Assembly: GCA_018343915.1 (NCBI GenBank)
Contig: JABRWF010000008.1
Span: 992,001-1,056,000, forward strand
DNA: 64,000 nucleotides
Direction of reading: 5' to 3'
DNA from: Agroathelia rolfsii
Taxonomy: Eukaryota > Basidiomycota > Agaricomycetes > Amylocorticiales > Amylocorticiaceae
This document shows positions 21,401 through 33,205 of this stretch, in pieces; position 1 is the first letter of the stretch; each line of letters opens with the position of its first letter. The position numbers and the translations under genes are program-made. Below the pieces are notes generated by a model. That model worked only from the letters and a program-made list of their open reading frames with translations, had not been told where the DNA came from and did no database searches.

Positions 21401-23212
21401 ATGGCGTATATCCAACCTGATATTTCTTATCACAATGCCTCAACGCTTCCTCCGCCACCCGAGGGCTGGGAATATGCCATTACTGATGGAAGTCTTCTCT
21501 CTTATCCGATTTTGCTCTTTGGCTCCGTCACGTATACTGGTACGTTTTTTAAAAATTAATATTAGAAAAGCTCAGTTGCCAAATACTAATATCCGAGTGC
21601 AGCCGTTTCCAAGACCAACGGTGATCTATGTCTAAAGATAGTTGGTTTTGATCCACAGCGCAATCTTGTTAAAGAGCTGGATAAGCCAGGGACCCGCTAC
21701 ATCAGGCGCATAGAATTCGACCCCGGAAGCCAGACAGTCACCTTTATCACAGAGAATCGCATCCCTGTCCAGTTGACTCTGGATGAACTAGCCGTTCGTC
21801 CGTCGGTCGTTCTTCTTCCATCCTCTTCGGGTCCCATTCTTCCGTACACGCTGGCCTATGGTGCTCCCAATCTCGACAAGTTTCCCGTCATTAGGTGTGG
21901 CGCCTATTCTTTCTGGCCAGTGACCTACAAAGATGGGCGCAACACGCTATCTGTCGTCGTCACCGATCAGAACAATGTAATCGTGCAACTCATTGACTGC
22001 CCCGGAACACAGCTCATTGGAAGCATTCAAGTCAATGATGCTAAGCGTAGTATCACATTGGTTGGTTGGGACGGTTCTACCGCTAATCTGGACTATGATA
22101 CCGCGATGGCATGTTATCACCGCAAATATACCTTCACGAAGGACGACTTTCGGTTCCTTGCACAATACTTCCAAGTTTCCCTTCCGGATAGTGATTTGAC
22201 ATCCATGGAACAGGACATGCCCGAGATGAACTGCAGCGATTGTTGTCCAATGAAAGATGTTGATATTTCCAAAGATAGAACGGCACGGGCTTCCTCTGTA
22301 AACACGGTTTGGGTTGGCGATCTCCTGGGTGAGGCCATTGGTGCTCTCAGTGGTTTCCTCCTCGGTGGAACATCGGGAATACACCCTGGTTTCTTTAGAG
22401 GTATATCTGCTGGCGACAACACTAGGACGACCATACCTTCGAGCCGTGAATCGGGGATCTATCCCCTCTCTTATTGGGAGATGGAATCCTCCCTTGTTGG
22501 GTAAGAGGTACCATCATAGTATTATATAGCTTCCGGCTAACTCCTTTCTCATTGAAGCTATAATCACTTCCCCTGTGGGCCTTTTGACAGTAAGGGTGAT
22601 ATGGAAAGTATCTTCAACTTGCCTTTCTTGCGCTATGGTAGCCAGGACCTACTCTACTGTGCCGCTGTAACCAAGTATAGTACGACATCACCCCTCCAAG
22701 CATACATACCTGCCCAAGGATACATCGGAACCTTCCCTCGTGACCCACGCTATATCCCACTTAAATTGAGAAATGGTATTGAAGTCACCAAATACACCTT
22801 CGTCATCGTCAAAACCGAGGAAAACGTTAGCCGCGATCCCGGTTACCAGATGCGCATCATTCATGAGGACTTCTTCCCTGATGCATGGCTCACAGCACCA
22901 CGCGTGAATCACAGCCAGATGTCTAGTGCATACAACTTCTGGGCGCTAGTTGGGAATTATCACGTCGAAGCCTACGCGGCGGGCAACTTGTTTGTGGACA
23001 TCACTAATCAGAAGATCCTGGGTATTGATACTCGCTTGGCACACTTTTACCGCCCCTTTGGTGACCAAGACGAAGCGGTCAACAAAGCAGCTATTGGATT
23101 CCTGACAAATCTTAGCTATCCTACTTCTGAGGTGTTGTATAATGCGGATATCCTAGGATATTTCCAGGAGAATTCGGCTACGAAGTCGACGGAGAACGGT
23201 GTTTCTATTTAG
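21401..23212 (+). CDS. Hypothetical protein, 552 residues
   Basis: Three exons (21401-21539, 21603-22500, 22591-23212) join in frame. I do not recognise a family. Residues 1-230 look beta-rich (alternating hydrophobic and polar residues, e.g. KTNGDLCLKIVGFDPQ). A Cys cluster (NCSDCC) is near residue 270. A Gly-rich hydrophobic segment, LLGEAIGALSGFLLGG, sits near residue 305 and could be a membrane or packing element. The C-terminal 200 residues are again beta-like with many Tyr and Pro. There is no signal peptide. The long uninterrupted exon and clean splice phases make it a real gene; function is unknown. Confidence 0.75.
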
Positions 23213-23216
23213 TTGG

Positions 23217-23609
23217 CTATGTATGCTCAATATGTAATTTACCAATATAAAGTAGAGATGAAAAATGGAGTAGGATAAGTCGGGATGAGAGCGACTGATA
23301 TCGAAATGACACGAACCGGCCGTTGGAATCATGCATATTAGCCTCAAGCTCATTATCACTGGTAGCGTATAGGTGAACAAAGTAATTGGCATTGTGCTCA
23401 GACTCATGAATATACATGAAAATTGCCCAAGTTACCAAAGCCTGTACGTTTCCGAGCATCGTAAGTTGACTACTTGGATTTCCATTCATTTGTGTATGTT
23501 CCATTAGAAACCCAAGTTGCTTGGCAGTTATTTCCAATAGGTAATTTGGTGAAGGCGTTAAAAGCGTTGTCTCGCCTTGAATTGTTTGAATAGTCGTACT
23601 CTCTGGCAA
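23217..23609 (-). other. Possible 3' exon of an unidentified gene
   Basis: An open frame of about 130 codons without an in-frame ATG at its start. The part TAKQLGFLMEHTQMNG to YATSDNELEANMH looks protein-like. An AG acceptor is available at its 5' edge, but I could not find a credible upstream exon. It may be a relic; confidence is low. Confidence 0.25.
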
Positions 23610-23639
23610 ATTCTATCATACCTTCAAATTACATCTGCA

Positions 23640-24720
23640 CATCCAAAGGATATATATAGATCCGAGTCTCACAGTTGAATCCCAATTTGAAAATCTACAA
23701 TCCCTGTGCTTAGTATCTAGAGATTATGATATTGACAACGAACCAGGAACGCTGCTTTTCCTGAAAGCACAGATTGAAACCAGTTAAACTTCGCTTCGGG
23801 ATCTCGCTGTTTCTTGTGCGAAGCTGGTGGAGCTACTAATGCAGATGTTGGGCCACTTAACAAGACCTGTTCCGAGCCTTTATGATCTTAGTGTCATTAA
23901 TTAGATGCACTAAATCCCCCAGACATTACCCCATAGTTTTTTTCCTCATCTGAAACACCTGCCTCTCATTACGCAACGTTCAGGAGAAGAAGATATTGCC
24001 CCCATATTCTTCTCATCCTTAAATCTGATAGAAAAGAGTCATTAAACATATTGAATATTTGGTTTCCTGTGGCATGTGGGGAGGATTTTTTATTCATCCT
24101 CCCCTCCCTAAATGAGGTTCAGGGCTTTCAGACTCTTAGTATATGAATCGAGCCTGCTTTCAACATGCATGCCCACCTCGGGACTTTAATCGATTACTTG
24201 CCAAAACATGCTCTGCGAGTTTTAATGTGCTACGCTGATCTGGTAGTAACTACAGACATCATTGGGCTTTTCGTATGTGTCCTTTTTTCCCTCCAAGCTA
24301 TGAAATTCATGTATCTTTCCTCCAAAAACTTTATCAGCTGCCGTATATAATTGCCTGTCGGAAACTGGAATTATTCCATCTTTATAGTGCCCTGAGAGTG
24401 GGCATTCCTTTCATTTTAGAGAGAATCCTTTGCAACTTATCACAACTTGAAACCCTGATTCTTAATGAGGAGGTTTGGAAATTGGAACCTTTATCAGATA
24501 GATCAGACCTATTACGCTCCTTGCCGAAACAGAAATACCGTATCCGTTCTGATAGAGACTCTATTACTGAGGGGGGTGGCCTGGCTCAATACTCCTGTTG
24601 TTTCTCAGTTGCACTGGCACAGGATTTTTTTAAAAAAAAAAATGAAGTTAGAGACTCGAAGGATGGGGGTGTAGATGAAATGGCTGAATCAGATGAAGAC
24701 ATTTAGCGACGCGTAATAGT
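23640..24720 (+). pseudogene. F-box/LRR-like gene relic, copy 1
   Basis: Translation in shifting frames shows a family shared with 25866-26703 and with the minus strand near 47.1-47.4 kb. Shared parts are FENLQSLCLVSRDY, the SLRDL motif, LETLILNEEVWKL...LSDRSDLLRSLP, and an acidic C-terminus. Several stops and frameshifts interrupt it. The Leu-rich pattern suggests the LRR part of the expanded basidiomycete F-box families, but no intact F-box is visible, so that name is tentative. Confidence 0.5.
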
Positions 24721-24954
24721 CAGATATATATACTGTAACACAAGGGAAGAGTGCCCCACACTTGACTACTACATCAACTAAGACACTCAAGTTTGAGTCA
24801 GTGGTCATTAGTCTGTTGGACTCGGACGGTTCACGAGAGGCCTGCTAGTGTTCAAAAGGATCTACTAGTTGCCATAAAAAGTAATGGCAGTCATGGCCAT
24901 TTGGTTCCATCATAACCCATCGTCGTCGAGCAAAAATCTTGAATTGTAGCCTCA

Positions 24955-25855
24955 CTATCTGCTTTCATGCCATGATATTTTGTGGTTAAGGAATAAACCG
25001 TATTGCAATTCATTGTATGTAGTTAGTATTTTGTGTGAACCCCCAGCAGCATTCAATACTGCCTGAACAATCTCCGGCATACGAGTAACATACTTGTCAA
25101 CTTCCTCGACCGAAATCTGTTTCCAGAACCGCTCTACAGCTGCCTGGAGCTTAGGGACAGTGGTTAGCAGGCGGGGAAGGGCATGAAGACGAGATTTAAG
25201 AACACTCCATAGAAGTTCAATAGGCGAGAGATCAGGTGATTGCGCAGGGTGAGGAAATAGTGGGATATTCAAGTTGTGTTGGCGAAACCACTCCTTCGTT
25301 GGATTGCTCCGGTGAGCCGGTGCACCATCCTGTTGGAACTGCAAATTTGGGCGTGCATGCTTCATGGGACCCCAAAACTCGGTTAAAGACCTGGTTTGTG
25401 TACATCGTTGATGAAAATCCGCCACCCGGCCCTCCTGGGTACTTCAAAACAACAATTGGCTCCCGATACCCCTTTCCAACACGTGCCCACACCATAACGC
25501 GCACAAATAATGTCTTCCATGTCCCAACGACGCATTTATCCTTCCATTTCTCCTGTGGATGCCTAGTGACCCAAACACGACGCTTGAGGTCATTGAAACA
25601 AATATAACATTCGACCATTCTTGACAAGAATTTACAAGGCAACTTGATGAAAGCATTACGGGCGGCGTATCGAATTAAATCATTCGGCTGATTTTGCGAA
25701 GATACAGGCATATATCCGGATGAGTATGTTCCTGTGCAGGTCGCAGCTTGTGTCTCGGCACTTTCAAAAAATCTTTCAGGACTCTCGGTACCCGTCTCAG
25801 GGTTGGTCGCCGTTTTCATGATATAGCATACACTGATTTGATACAACATTCCCAC
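24955..25855 (-). mobile_element. Broken Tc1/mariner transposase (DDE_3 type)
   Basis: Two overlapping minus-strand frames together give the middle and C-terminal parts of a Tc1/mariner transposase. The frame 25855-25232 has RRVWVTRHPQEKW and VMVWARVGKG. A frameshift near 25380 leads into 25425-24955, with the catalytic second Asp in FQQDGAPAH and the catalytic Glu in AQSPDLSPIELLW, 36 residues apart. The N-terminal DNA-binding part is poor or missing, and no terminal inverted repeats are evident. The element lies between two tandem F-box-like relics. It is inactive. Confidence 0.85.
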
Positions 25856-25865
25856 AAGATTATAT

Positions 25866-26703
25866 GCAGAATTGCCAATTGATTCCCACTTTGACTGCTT
25901 GCAACAACTATCCTTGTCCTCTCAAGCATACCGCGTTGGCGACTCTCACAGAACACAGCTTTTAGTCAAGGGACAGATTGAATCTTGCTATTCCTCACTT
26001 CGAGATCTGACCAATTCTTTTCATCATTGACTCAGTTTATACGCGATAGAGAAGCATCGCTAAAGTCTGTGGATGTCTACTTTACTACTGAAGAAAATTC
26101 TTTGGATATTTCTTCTTTCCTTCCCTTGAGCTTGAGGACTGTCCATGTCCTTGGGATTGGACTCGTACCCACATTTCACAACCGGTACTGAACCGCAGTT
26201 TTGATTGAAAACTTGCCTCAAAACGATGTGAAAGCCCTCCGACTCTGCATAGACGGTGCATCTGAGATGCAGGCAGATATGACTTGCAAGTTGATATGTT
26301 CAATACTCTTTTTTTTCGTGACTCTGAGCTTTTAGGGCATTTCCGAACTGTTTTTTTTTTGTATGTTGTCATTAATAATGATTTAGTTGAAATATATAAG
26401 CGACCGTTCAAGCTTGGAATTCCTCAATCTTCGTACTCCTATGAGTTCTGGCATGCCATGCACTGCCGAGAACATCCTTCGTTGCAACCTACTTCGTCTC
26501 GAGTAACATTGCTTCTCAACGACGTGGTTTGGCGGCTTCGGGCTTTACCAGATGGATCCAAATCGCTGCATCGCTTACCCACATGGAAATACAATACTCG
26601 AATTAACGAGGATTTGTATAGTGGGGATATCGCTTGGCTCAATTCTACTCGACCTCTTGATTTCTTTGATTCGGATGAAGAGGAGTCCGATTCAGAGGAT
26701 TGA
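25866..26703 (+). pseudogene. F-box/LRR-like gene relic, copy 2
   Basis: Starts with FDCLQQLSLSSQAY and QIESCYSSLRDLTN, equivalent to the start of copy 1, and ends with an open 3' part (about 26284-26703): LLLNDVVWRLRALPDGSK, then LDFFDSDEEESDSED and stop. The 5' half has stops and frameshifts; the 3' half is open and could be a surviving exon. It is the best preserved of the three copies. Confidence 0.5.
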
Positions 26704-26884
26704 TTGGCCGTGTGATACTTTATCTGTTGAATCTGCTAGCTTTGATAGGGGTAAAATATGTTGCAATTACTTCAAGCCTGGATTGTATCATAGCTAGATA
26801 GCATACCCAAAAGTAACACAATCATGTTACTTGTTATTAAAGGAATATTAATAAAGGCCAGAGAGAGAGAAATACATTTCTTGC

Positions 26885-27547
26885 TTGAGTTCGGCAGTAA
26901 GCAATGTTCAACCTCTCGACACTTTGGTTCAAAACTTGTACTACCCCAACTTCTACAGTATCGGTAATCTACGGTTAACATGCAGAAAAAAAAACACCGG
27001 GGGTCGCTGCGGCCACAGCGTGGCAGTGTTGACCAGGGCTCTGTCTCCGAGTCAGTGGGCTCCGGGACGACGTCACACCGTCGGAAGAGCTGTCGGAAGT
27101 GCCCATGGGGAAACAATACAGCATCTGAGGACTGCACATGGTGGCATGTTCACAAGAGTCTATCCTTGGAAAAAGCATGGTGGTGGATCTTCAAAGTTAG
27201 CCATGCATGTACAATGCTGTAGGAGATATGATATGGAATGCATATGCGGAATAGGAGCCCTGCCACTGGCGGGTGCTGGCTACCATGCACAAGCTGAAAC
27301 GAGGAGTGCACGGGCAGTACACGATGGCTATTGGCGCCAGTGGTGTGCCGAGTTGGAAATAGTAGGCTGGGGTGATTGGGCAGTGCCGAATGCGAGTGGA
27401 TGGCAGTGCGGCTGCCAATGGCAAGAAGGAGACAAACACAGCGTTTATGATCCATGGCATATACTACAGCGGCACAGTATGTTTATACGCCTAGATGCTA
27501 TTCGCAATGTCGATCAGCTATCATTATATAGCCTTAGTATGAACTAA
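26885..27547 (+). other. Long open frame, no recognisable family
   Basis: A 220-codon frame without stops. The first in-frame ATG is only at 27146, so the 5' half would need an upstream exon. The DNA is richer in G than its surroundings. The translation has many Cys, Trp and His, e.g. ECICGIGALPLAGAGYHAQ. It could be an orphan gene, a relic of a mobile element, or chance. It ends about 100 bp before the CaMK start. Confidence 0.25.
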
Positions 27548-27553
27548 TCGGCA

Positions 27554-27561
27554 TATATATA
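27554..27561 (+). promoter_or_regulatory. TATA box of the CaMK gene
   Basis: TATATATA about 95 bp before the ATG at 27650. Its place supports transcription starting upstream of the myristoylation exon rather than at the internal ATG. Confidence 0.45.
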
Positions 27562-27649
27562 GTTCTTGTAGTCCTCAGGCTTGCTCACTTCCCCTTTTCT
27601 CAAACTCGTTCCGCCCCATTTTTGTTATTCACACTCAACTACCACCACG

Positions 27650-30133
27650 ATGGGCAATCACTCGAGCAAACTCCAGACAGTCAGGAGAAGAAGAAAGCAG
27701 CAGCAGAACGACAGCGGGGCATCACAACCGACAGAAGGGTCCTCGAGGGTGTCGACCGCGACCCCTCTCTCGTCTGCACCGTCCACCCAGACGTCTTCTC
27801 AACAGCAAGCAGCAGCAGAAAATACTGTACGTTCAGAAAACAGCCACTCCTTCTCCCCACACCCACCAGCACTAGAGGCCACACAAAGTGTGAGTGCGAA
27901 CAGGAAATACCATTAGTTTGTACTAGTAGCGTTTTTGCCTTCTATATTTGTGCCCGTGTTGTTGCAGCAGCTGCATAGAGATCATCTATCAGGCTTATAA
28001 CCACCATCACCCTCTCTTCCTCTCACTAACCTCCTCTCCCCTCTTCCCTCTTGTAGTACTCCAATATGTCTGCACCCACCACTGTGCCCTGCCAGGTAAG
28101 TCACCACCATACCCACCCAGACAGATACTGACACGCCAACACATCCAGTATCGCACAGGAAAGACGCTCGGGAGCGGTACCTATGCCATCGTCAAGGAGG
28201 CCGTCCACATCAAGACGGGCAAATACTATGCCTGCAAGGTCATCAACAAGAAGCTCATGGAGGGCAGGGAATACATGGTATGCGTGTTTACCTCGTTCGC
28301 GGCCTTTGAGATCGCGCAAAAAAAAAAAGAGCAACCGCCCTCACACATATCCATCATTCCACTCCCAACCACTTAGGTACGCAACGAAATCGCCGTGCTC
28401 AAAAAGGTCTCCAGCGGCCATCCCAACATCGTGACGCTCTACGATTATTTCGAGGTCAGCCGCCTGTCTATGTTTTCCTCTTCAGCTTGCGCACGCATGA
28501 ACATCGTGTCTGCGCTGCTTCATCCTTGAGATTATCACGAGCTCACTCTTCATTTCCGCACACCTTATTAGACAGCGCATAATCTATATCTATGCTTTGA
28601 TCTATGCACAGGAGGCGAACTATTCGATAGGATATGTGCCAGGGGCAACTATTACGAGCCGTCAGTTATCTACAATCCTCTGCGATCTCTCGTTATCCTC
28701 TTGACTTGATAGATTCTCACGCGATTTCCCCCTATCATTCAAATCAACAGTGATGCCGCAGGCCTTGTGCGCACAATCATGAAAGCCGTAGAGTATATCC
28801 ACAGCGAGGGCATCGTCCACCGAGGTCTGTTCATTCTCCTCCCTATCTTGATGTCTTACCCCACTTCGGGATCTATGGATCTGACACATTCAACATCTAT
28901 TCCTTTCTTATCTACTATTGCACAGACCTCAAGCCCGAGAACCTTATCTTCCGCACACCAGCAGAGGACGCGGATGTGATGATCGCCGATTTCGGTCTCA
29001 GCAGGGTCATGGACGAGGATAAGCTCGCGAGACTCACTGAGGTCTGCGGTACACCTGGGGTGCGTCGCGAAGACTGCTGATATGCTATCCCGAGCGCGCC
29101 TTCTAAACATTAGCTCTCTCTTTCCATAGTACATGGCCCCCGAGATCTTCAAGAAAAGTATGTATATATATATTATCTCTTCCGCCTATGGTACTAAGTC
29201 ACCTTTCTATCTCATCTCTCCTTACCCCAGCCGGACACGGTAAACCCGTCGACATTTGGGCCATGGGCGTGATCACGTACTTCCTGCTCGCGGGCTACAC
29301 CCCCTTCGACCGCGAATCACAACAGGAGGAAATGGAGGCCATCATCCGGGGCGACTACCGCTTCGAGCCGGAGGAGTACTGGGCGAACGTGTCCGACACA
29401 GCGCGCGACTTTGTGCGTGCCTGTCTCACGGTCGACCCACGCCAGCGCCCGACGGCGACGGAGGCATTACTGCACCCATGGCTGAGTGAGACCGAGCGGC
29501 ACTACGTGCCCGACCCGAGCGATCCGAACGCGAAGACGGATCTGTTGCCGCATATTCAGAAGCATTTCGACGCCAAGAAGACTTGTGGGTAGCCTTTTGT
29601 GTTTTTCCGCTTTTGCCTTTTGTTGACACCTTCTTTGTATCTATAATACAGTCCGCAAGGCGGTGTTCGGCATGATGGCCATGAAGCGCATGTCAATGCT
29701 CAGCCAGGCGCATGCGCACGCACACGAGCAGCACCACTCGCGCACCTCGCTGCCGCACCACGTTGCGCAGTACAAAGAGGAGTCCGAAAAGGTTCGTTTT
29801 TTTGGCCCTCTTTTTCCCTGTTGGATCACACTTTGCTAATCCCTCGCCTATAATATAACACAGGAGGGCGTCCACGAAGAAACCTCCGTCCTACACCATC
29901 ACAACGCCGATGGCGATGATCATCAACAAAAACCCGTGGTGGGTACTCCGTCTCCTTATTCTTTTATGGTGGAAGAGACTGAGCGGGCGAAACAGGTCGA
30001 CGATATTGAGGTCCAGCCCGAGGGCAAGTCATCGCAGGACACGCCACTCGAGGACGCGCTCGCCAAGGCAACGTTGGACGAGTTGGATGCCAAGCGGGCT
30101 CAGCAGCAGCAGCAACGCTCTGGAACTGCATAA
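27650..30133 (+). CDS. Calcium/calmodulin-dependent protein kinase with N-myristoylation signal
   Basis: Eleven exons give 524 residues: 27650-27889, 28057-28095, 28149-28277, 28377-28454, 28572-28660, 28751-28824, 28926-29059, 29130-29157, 29231-29584, 29652-29791 and 29864-30133. The kinase domain starts near residue 94: GSGTYAIVKEA loop, YACKVI Lys, the HRDLKPEN catalytic loop (assembled across an intron), IADFGLSR, the activation loop LTEVCGTPGYMAPE with the Thr used by CaMK kinases, and DIWAMGVITYFLLAGYTPF. FRKAVFGMMAMKRMS follows as the autoinhibitory/calmodulin region. The first exon begins MGNHSSK, a myristoylation consensus (Gly2, Ser6), followed by a Ser/Gln-rich linker. A second ATG at 28066 (MSAPTTVPCQ) would give a short cytosolic form of the usual fungal size. 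Confidence 0.92.
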
Positions 30134-30665
30134 GTGAATAGGGTGTGTATCAGGAAGGTGGTTGTTGCGTTTCGCATATTGCGTGTTGGAAGTAGTGTTC
30201 TCCCATGCATATTACCCTGAAAGTCTGCCATGTTTGCATTTTCCTTTCCTTCTTCCTCTCTTCTGCCGCCCCGGGGCTGCTGAGCGCCGGGACTCGAGAG
30301 GTGGGTGGTAAGAATGGATGCGTAGTATACGATATGAATTTAAAGAGTTGTATATACAGTATATGAGCTTTTTGGCTGTGTACGAATACCTAGTAATTAT
30401 CTTTCTTTTCCTCTCCCTACAAGTCCATGTTATTTTCTCCATTCTTTTAACAAGGACACTGTATATATTGATGGTTATCCCTTTGTGTGTTTGTTTTGGA
30501 TTGTTGCTTCTTTTATTTATATCGCCGGATGTAAGCTAATACGCTAGTGCATATATTCAATATCCAAGTGCATTTGAAATTCGTTTTTTTTTTTTTGTGG
30601 CACTCCCACCCCTTCCCTACACAAATAAACCTCATGGCCATGCGGCTTTGGCCAATCATAATGCA
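30134..30665. other. Intergenic, no gene seen
   Basis: AT-rich 3' flank of the CaMK gene with T runs; it separates convergent transcription units. Confidence 0.5.
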
Positions 30666-31800
30666 TCAAGCCTCAAACTGCATATCTGGTGCCACAGGGG
30701 CATTTTCTCCGGGCGCAAAAACGATTGAATTTGCTGCGTGGGTCAGCTCCTCCGCAGTCATAGGGGACCATGCGTTCCCTTGTGCGATGCGTAAAATGGT
30801 GAGTTGTGGGAACAGTGCCTGTAGAAAGGCATGAAGATGGCCCGTCATCGATCCTTATCATTCAAAATAAAAACAAAATAAATAAAGAAATACCAACTTA
30901 CGAGAGACGCCCACCACATGAGTGACATGATGGATCCCCATGAATAGCCATAATTAAAACAGCGAAGATCTCCAGAATGGTGCAGGGCGCGGCGGGCTCG
31001 ACAAGTATGACCACCGCACTGATGTACGGCTTGAACATTTTTTCATTTTAGAGTCTGCATACCTGCGTAAGCTGTAGAACACGGTCAATATCCGGATAGA
31101 AATGATGGCCGTGGCCGTAGATCAATGAAGATGATAAGGATGGTACCAGCAAAGGTGAGTTTGTCAAGTACCAGCTCAGTATGAGGCTGACTGTTCTGCA
31201 AGGAGCTTATCAGAACGGATGCCATGGATATGACTGTGGATGCGGGTTTGGTTATTAGAAAATGTAGTATATGTGATCGGATGGTTGGCTTGATACCAAT
31301 GAATCCAATGGAGCTCAATGCGAGAGACACTACAATCCATATCTTTGAGCCATTGATAATGTGACAGCGATATATCTATGTAAAAGTAAGGATACAATCC
31401 ATCGCTAATCAGGGTATAATCTCACCAACAGGGCTCCATTCAGGAAGATTACCAGGTTGGCAGCAGATTTTCTTATGAGCTAATATCTATTTCAAAGATG
31501 TCGAATGTATTTAATAACTGAATCATAAAGAATAGCAAAAAGTATAATCCCCGCATAGAGAGATGCTGCAGATTGAACACCAGCGGTAAACATGCCAGTT
31601 ATGGTCGAGATCAAAATTTCTATACGATCGAACCTTTTATACGCTTGGTTGTGGTGGTAATACCATTGCTAACCGCAGAATTAATCGTTCGTGTTTTACT
31701 TCAGTCATAAATACCTATTGTATCGGTCAATTCATCAGCACCACTAATCATTAAGTGGTTACTCATCGTAGCTAGCGGAAACATGTGCATTACACCAAAC
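30666..31800 (-). pseudogene. Decayed seven-TM protein of the 49.5-kb family
   Basis: Read on the minus strand, it aligns with the intact gene at 49468-50775. Matching pieces are LYAGIILFAILY (TM1), NLVIFLNGALL (TM3), IYRCHIINGSKIWIV against IYRCHIIFGSRLKVI, LVLDKLTF against LQLTKITL, ILVEPAAPCTIL against ALIESAAPWTII, and the C-terminal FPQLTILRIAQGNAW. The segment between TM1 and TM3 is missing and an A-run near 31040 shifts the frame. The flanking introns are still recognisable. Probably non-functional. Confidence 0.6.
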
Positions 31801-32196
31801 AACATTGGCGCATCATTCCATGTGTCAATTTGAAATCACTGATGGACAAGTTGATACGAAATGTTCGAAATTACTGGTTGCAAGTGTAACCGAGCCTGGG
31901 AATCACTCCGTATGGAGGAAAGAGGAAAGAAGGGGATATGTCCCGCAAGATTTGATCTTCCAAGCCAAGAAACGCTAGAAGTTTTCCCAGTCAGAGAGAG
32001 CAAATTATAGAATACAGAATACTGAGTATTCATCCATTCAAAATTGTATGATATTTATCCGGTGACGATCGTATCTGCGATCCAAAACAGAAAAATCTGA
32101 GGGAGCTTGAATACGAGCATCAGGGAGGACGGTGACCCGGCCTCCAGCTTCGACAAAGATAAAATACATATGTTTATACACCCCTCCTTTTCTTCT

Positions 32197-32652
32197 TCAG
32201 GGACGCGATGGGATCGAAGCAGCGTCATCGCCAAACTCGGCCAAGGTCCGTACCACGAGATCGACGTTCTCCAGGAAGGCGTTGACGGTTATACGTGATA
32301 GTCGAATCGTCGCTGTTTCAAACGTCCTAGAGAAGAACAAAAACAAAAGAAATGCGAGAATATGATGAATTGCTGAATAAGAGAAACAATCAAACCGGGA
32401 TGATAGACTGGCGTACGCAATGAGTGTATTGTCAGCTACTTCGAGCGTTCGTTGGACAGCATGAGGCTGTAACTCTTTGTCGACCTCGATGGCCTGCTTT
32501 GCTGTTGAGGCATGCGCAATCGACGCAAACGGGACCTTCACAGTGCTTTGTATTTTTTATACATCATTGTCGCCTGAGCCAAAGAGGAAAATCGGACAAC
32601 CGAGATGGAGGGAGAGGTCTCACACAGTGTGCCAGTTAGATCTGTCTGACAT
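32197..32652 (-). CDS. PCC1: Pcc1, EKC/KEOPS complex subunit
   Basis: Three exons (32652-32624, 32545-32417, 32326-32197) give 95 residues, the usual size of the Pcc1/LAGE3 family. Pcc1 is the dimerisation subunit of KEOPS, which makes the t6A modification of tRNA and acts at telomeres and in transcription. The N-terminus joins as NWHTVTVKVPF. The body has AIEVDKELQPHAVQRTLEV, and the conserved C-terminal helix is RLSRITVNAFLENVDLVV followed by RTLAEFG. The first exon carries only nine codons and two bases, so a search for long open frames would miss the true start. Confidence 0.88.
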
Positions 32653-33205
32653 GACGAGGATGATGGTCACAACTTGAGTCCAAGCTTCAAGAACAAGATT
32701 GTTGCACAGCACACAAGAACACCAACGAGCGCTCCAAAAACAATTTTAAAAAACATCGTTTAAACTGCAACCGCATACAACTAGTACAATAAAAAAATCC
32801 AGCCCATGCCTCCCGGAAGCTATATATATATAATGTTACCAACAGCCATATATATATAAACAGATGAAGCCGAGGAGGGGGAGAGAAAGTGGACGTATGC
32901 ATGTGTTTGTAGTTAGTTAGACCAGCCAAATCGCAGTGAACAATCGTGGTTGATGTACATCAATGATCATATCGCATCAACGATGTGAAAAGAACGGGGT
33001 AAAAGGAAGGGGGTTAGCCAATGGAAATAAGGGAATATAACAGTCGGAATAATAACAAGGGAAAAGTACTCGAGTCAACTGGAGGATAGGGTTAAGAAGA
33101 TGGGATCACGCGCGGAGAGTGACCAGACTGCCCGGGGTATAATCCCAGATATGTAATCCAAGAAATCTCTCTTCTATGGGATAAGGGGCAGGAGGGTCGA
33201 GGGTC
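32653..33205. other. Intergenic, no gene seen
   Basis: Short TA repeats (e.g. 32821-32832 and 32849-32860) and A-runs; no coding exon. It lies between the Pcc1 start and the 3' end of the GPI-protein gene. Confidence 0.5.

Noticed and set aside
23217..23609. Full gene model on the minus strand behind the 552-residue gene
   Set aside because: No upstream exon or ATG could be supported; kept only as a low-confidence open frame.
27197..27460. Minus-strand frames opposite the 26.9-27.5 kb open frame
   Set aside because: Two overlapping frames of similar length with no motif; equally likely to be composition effects.
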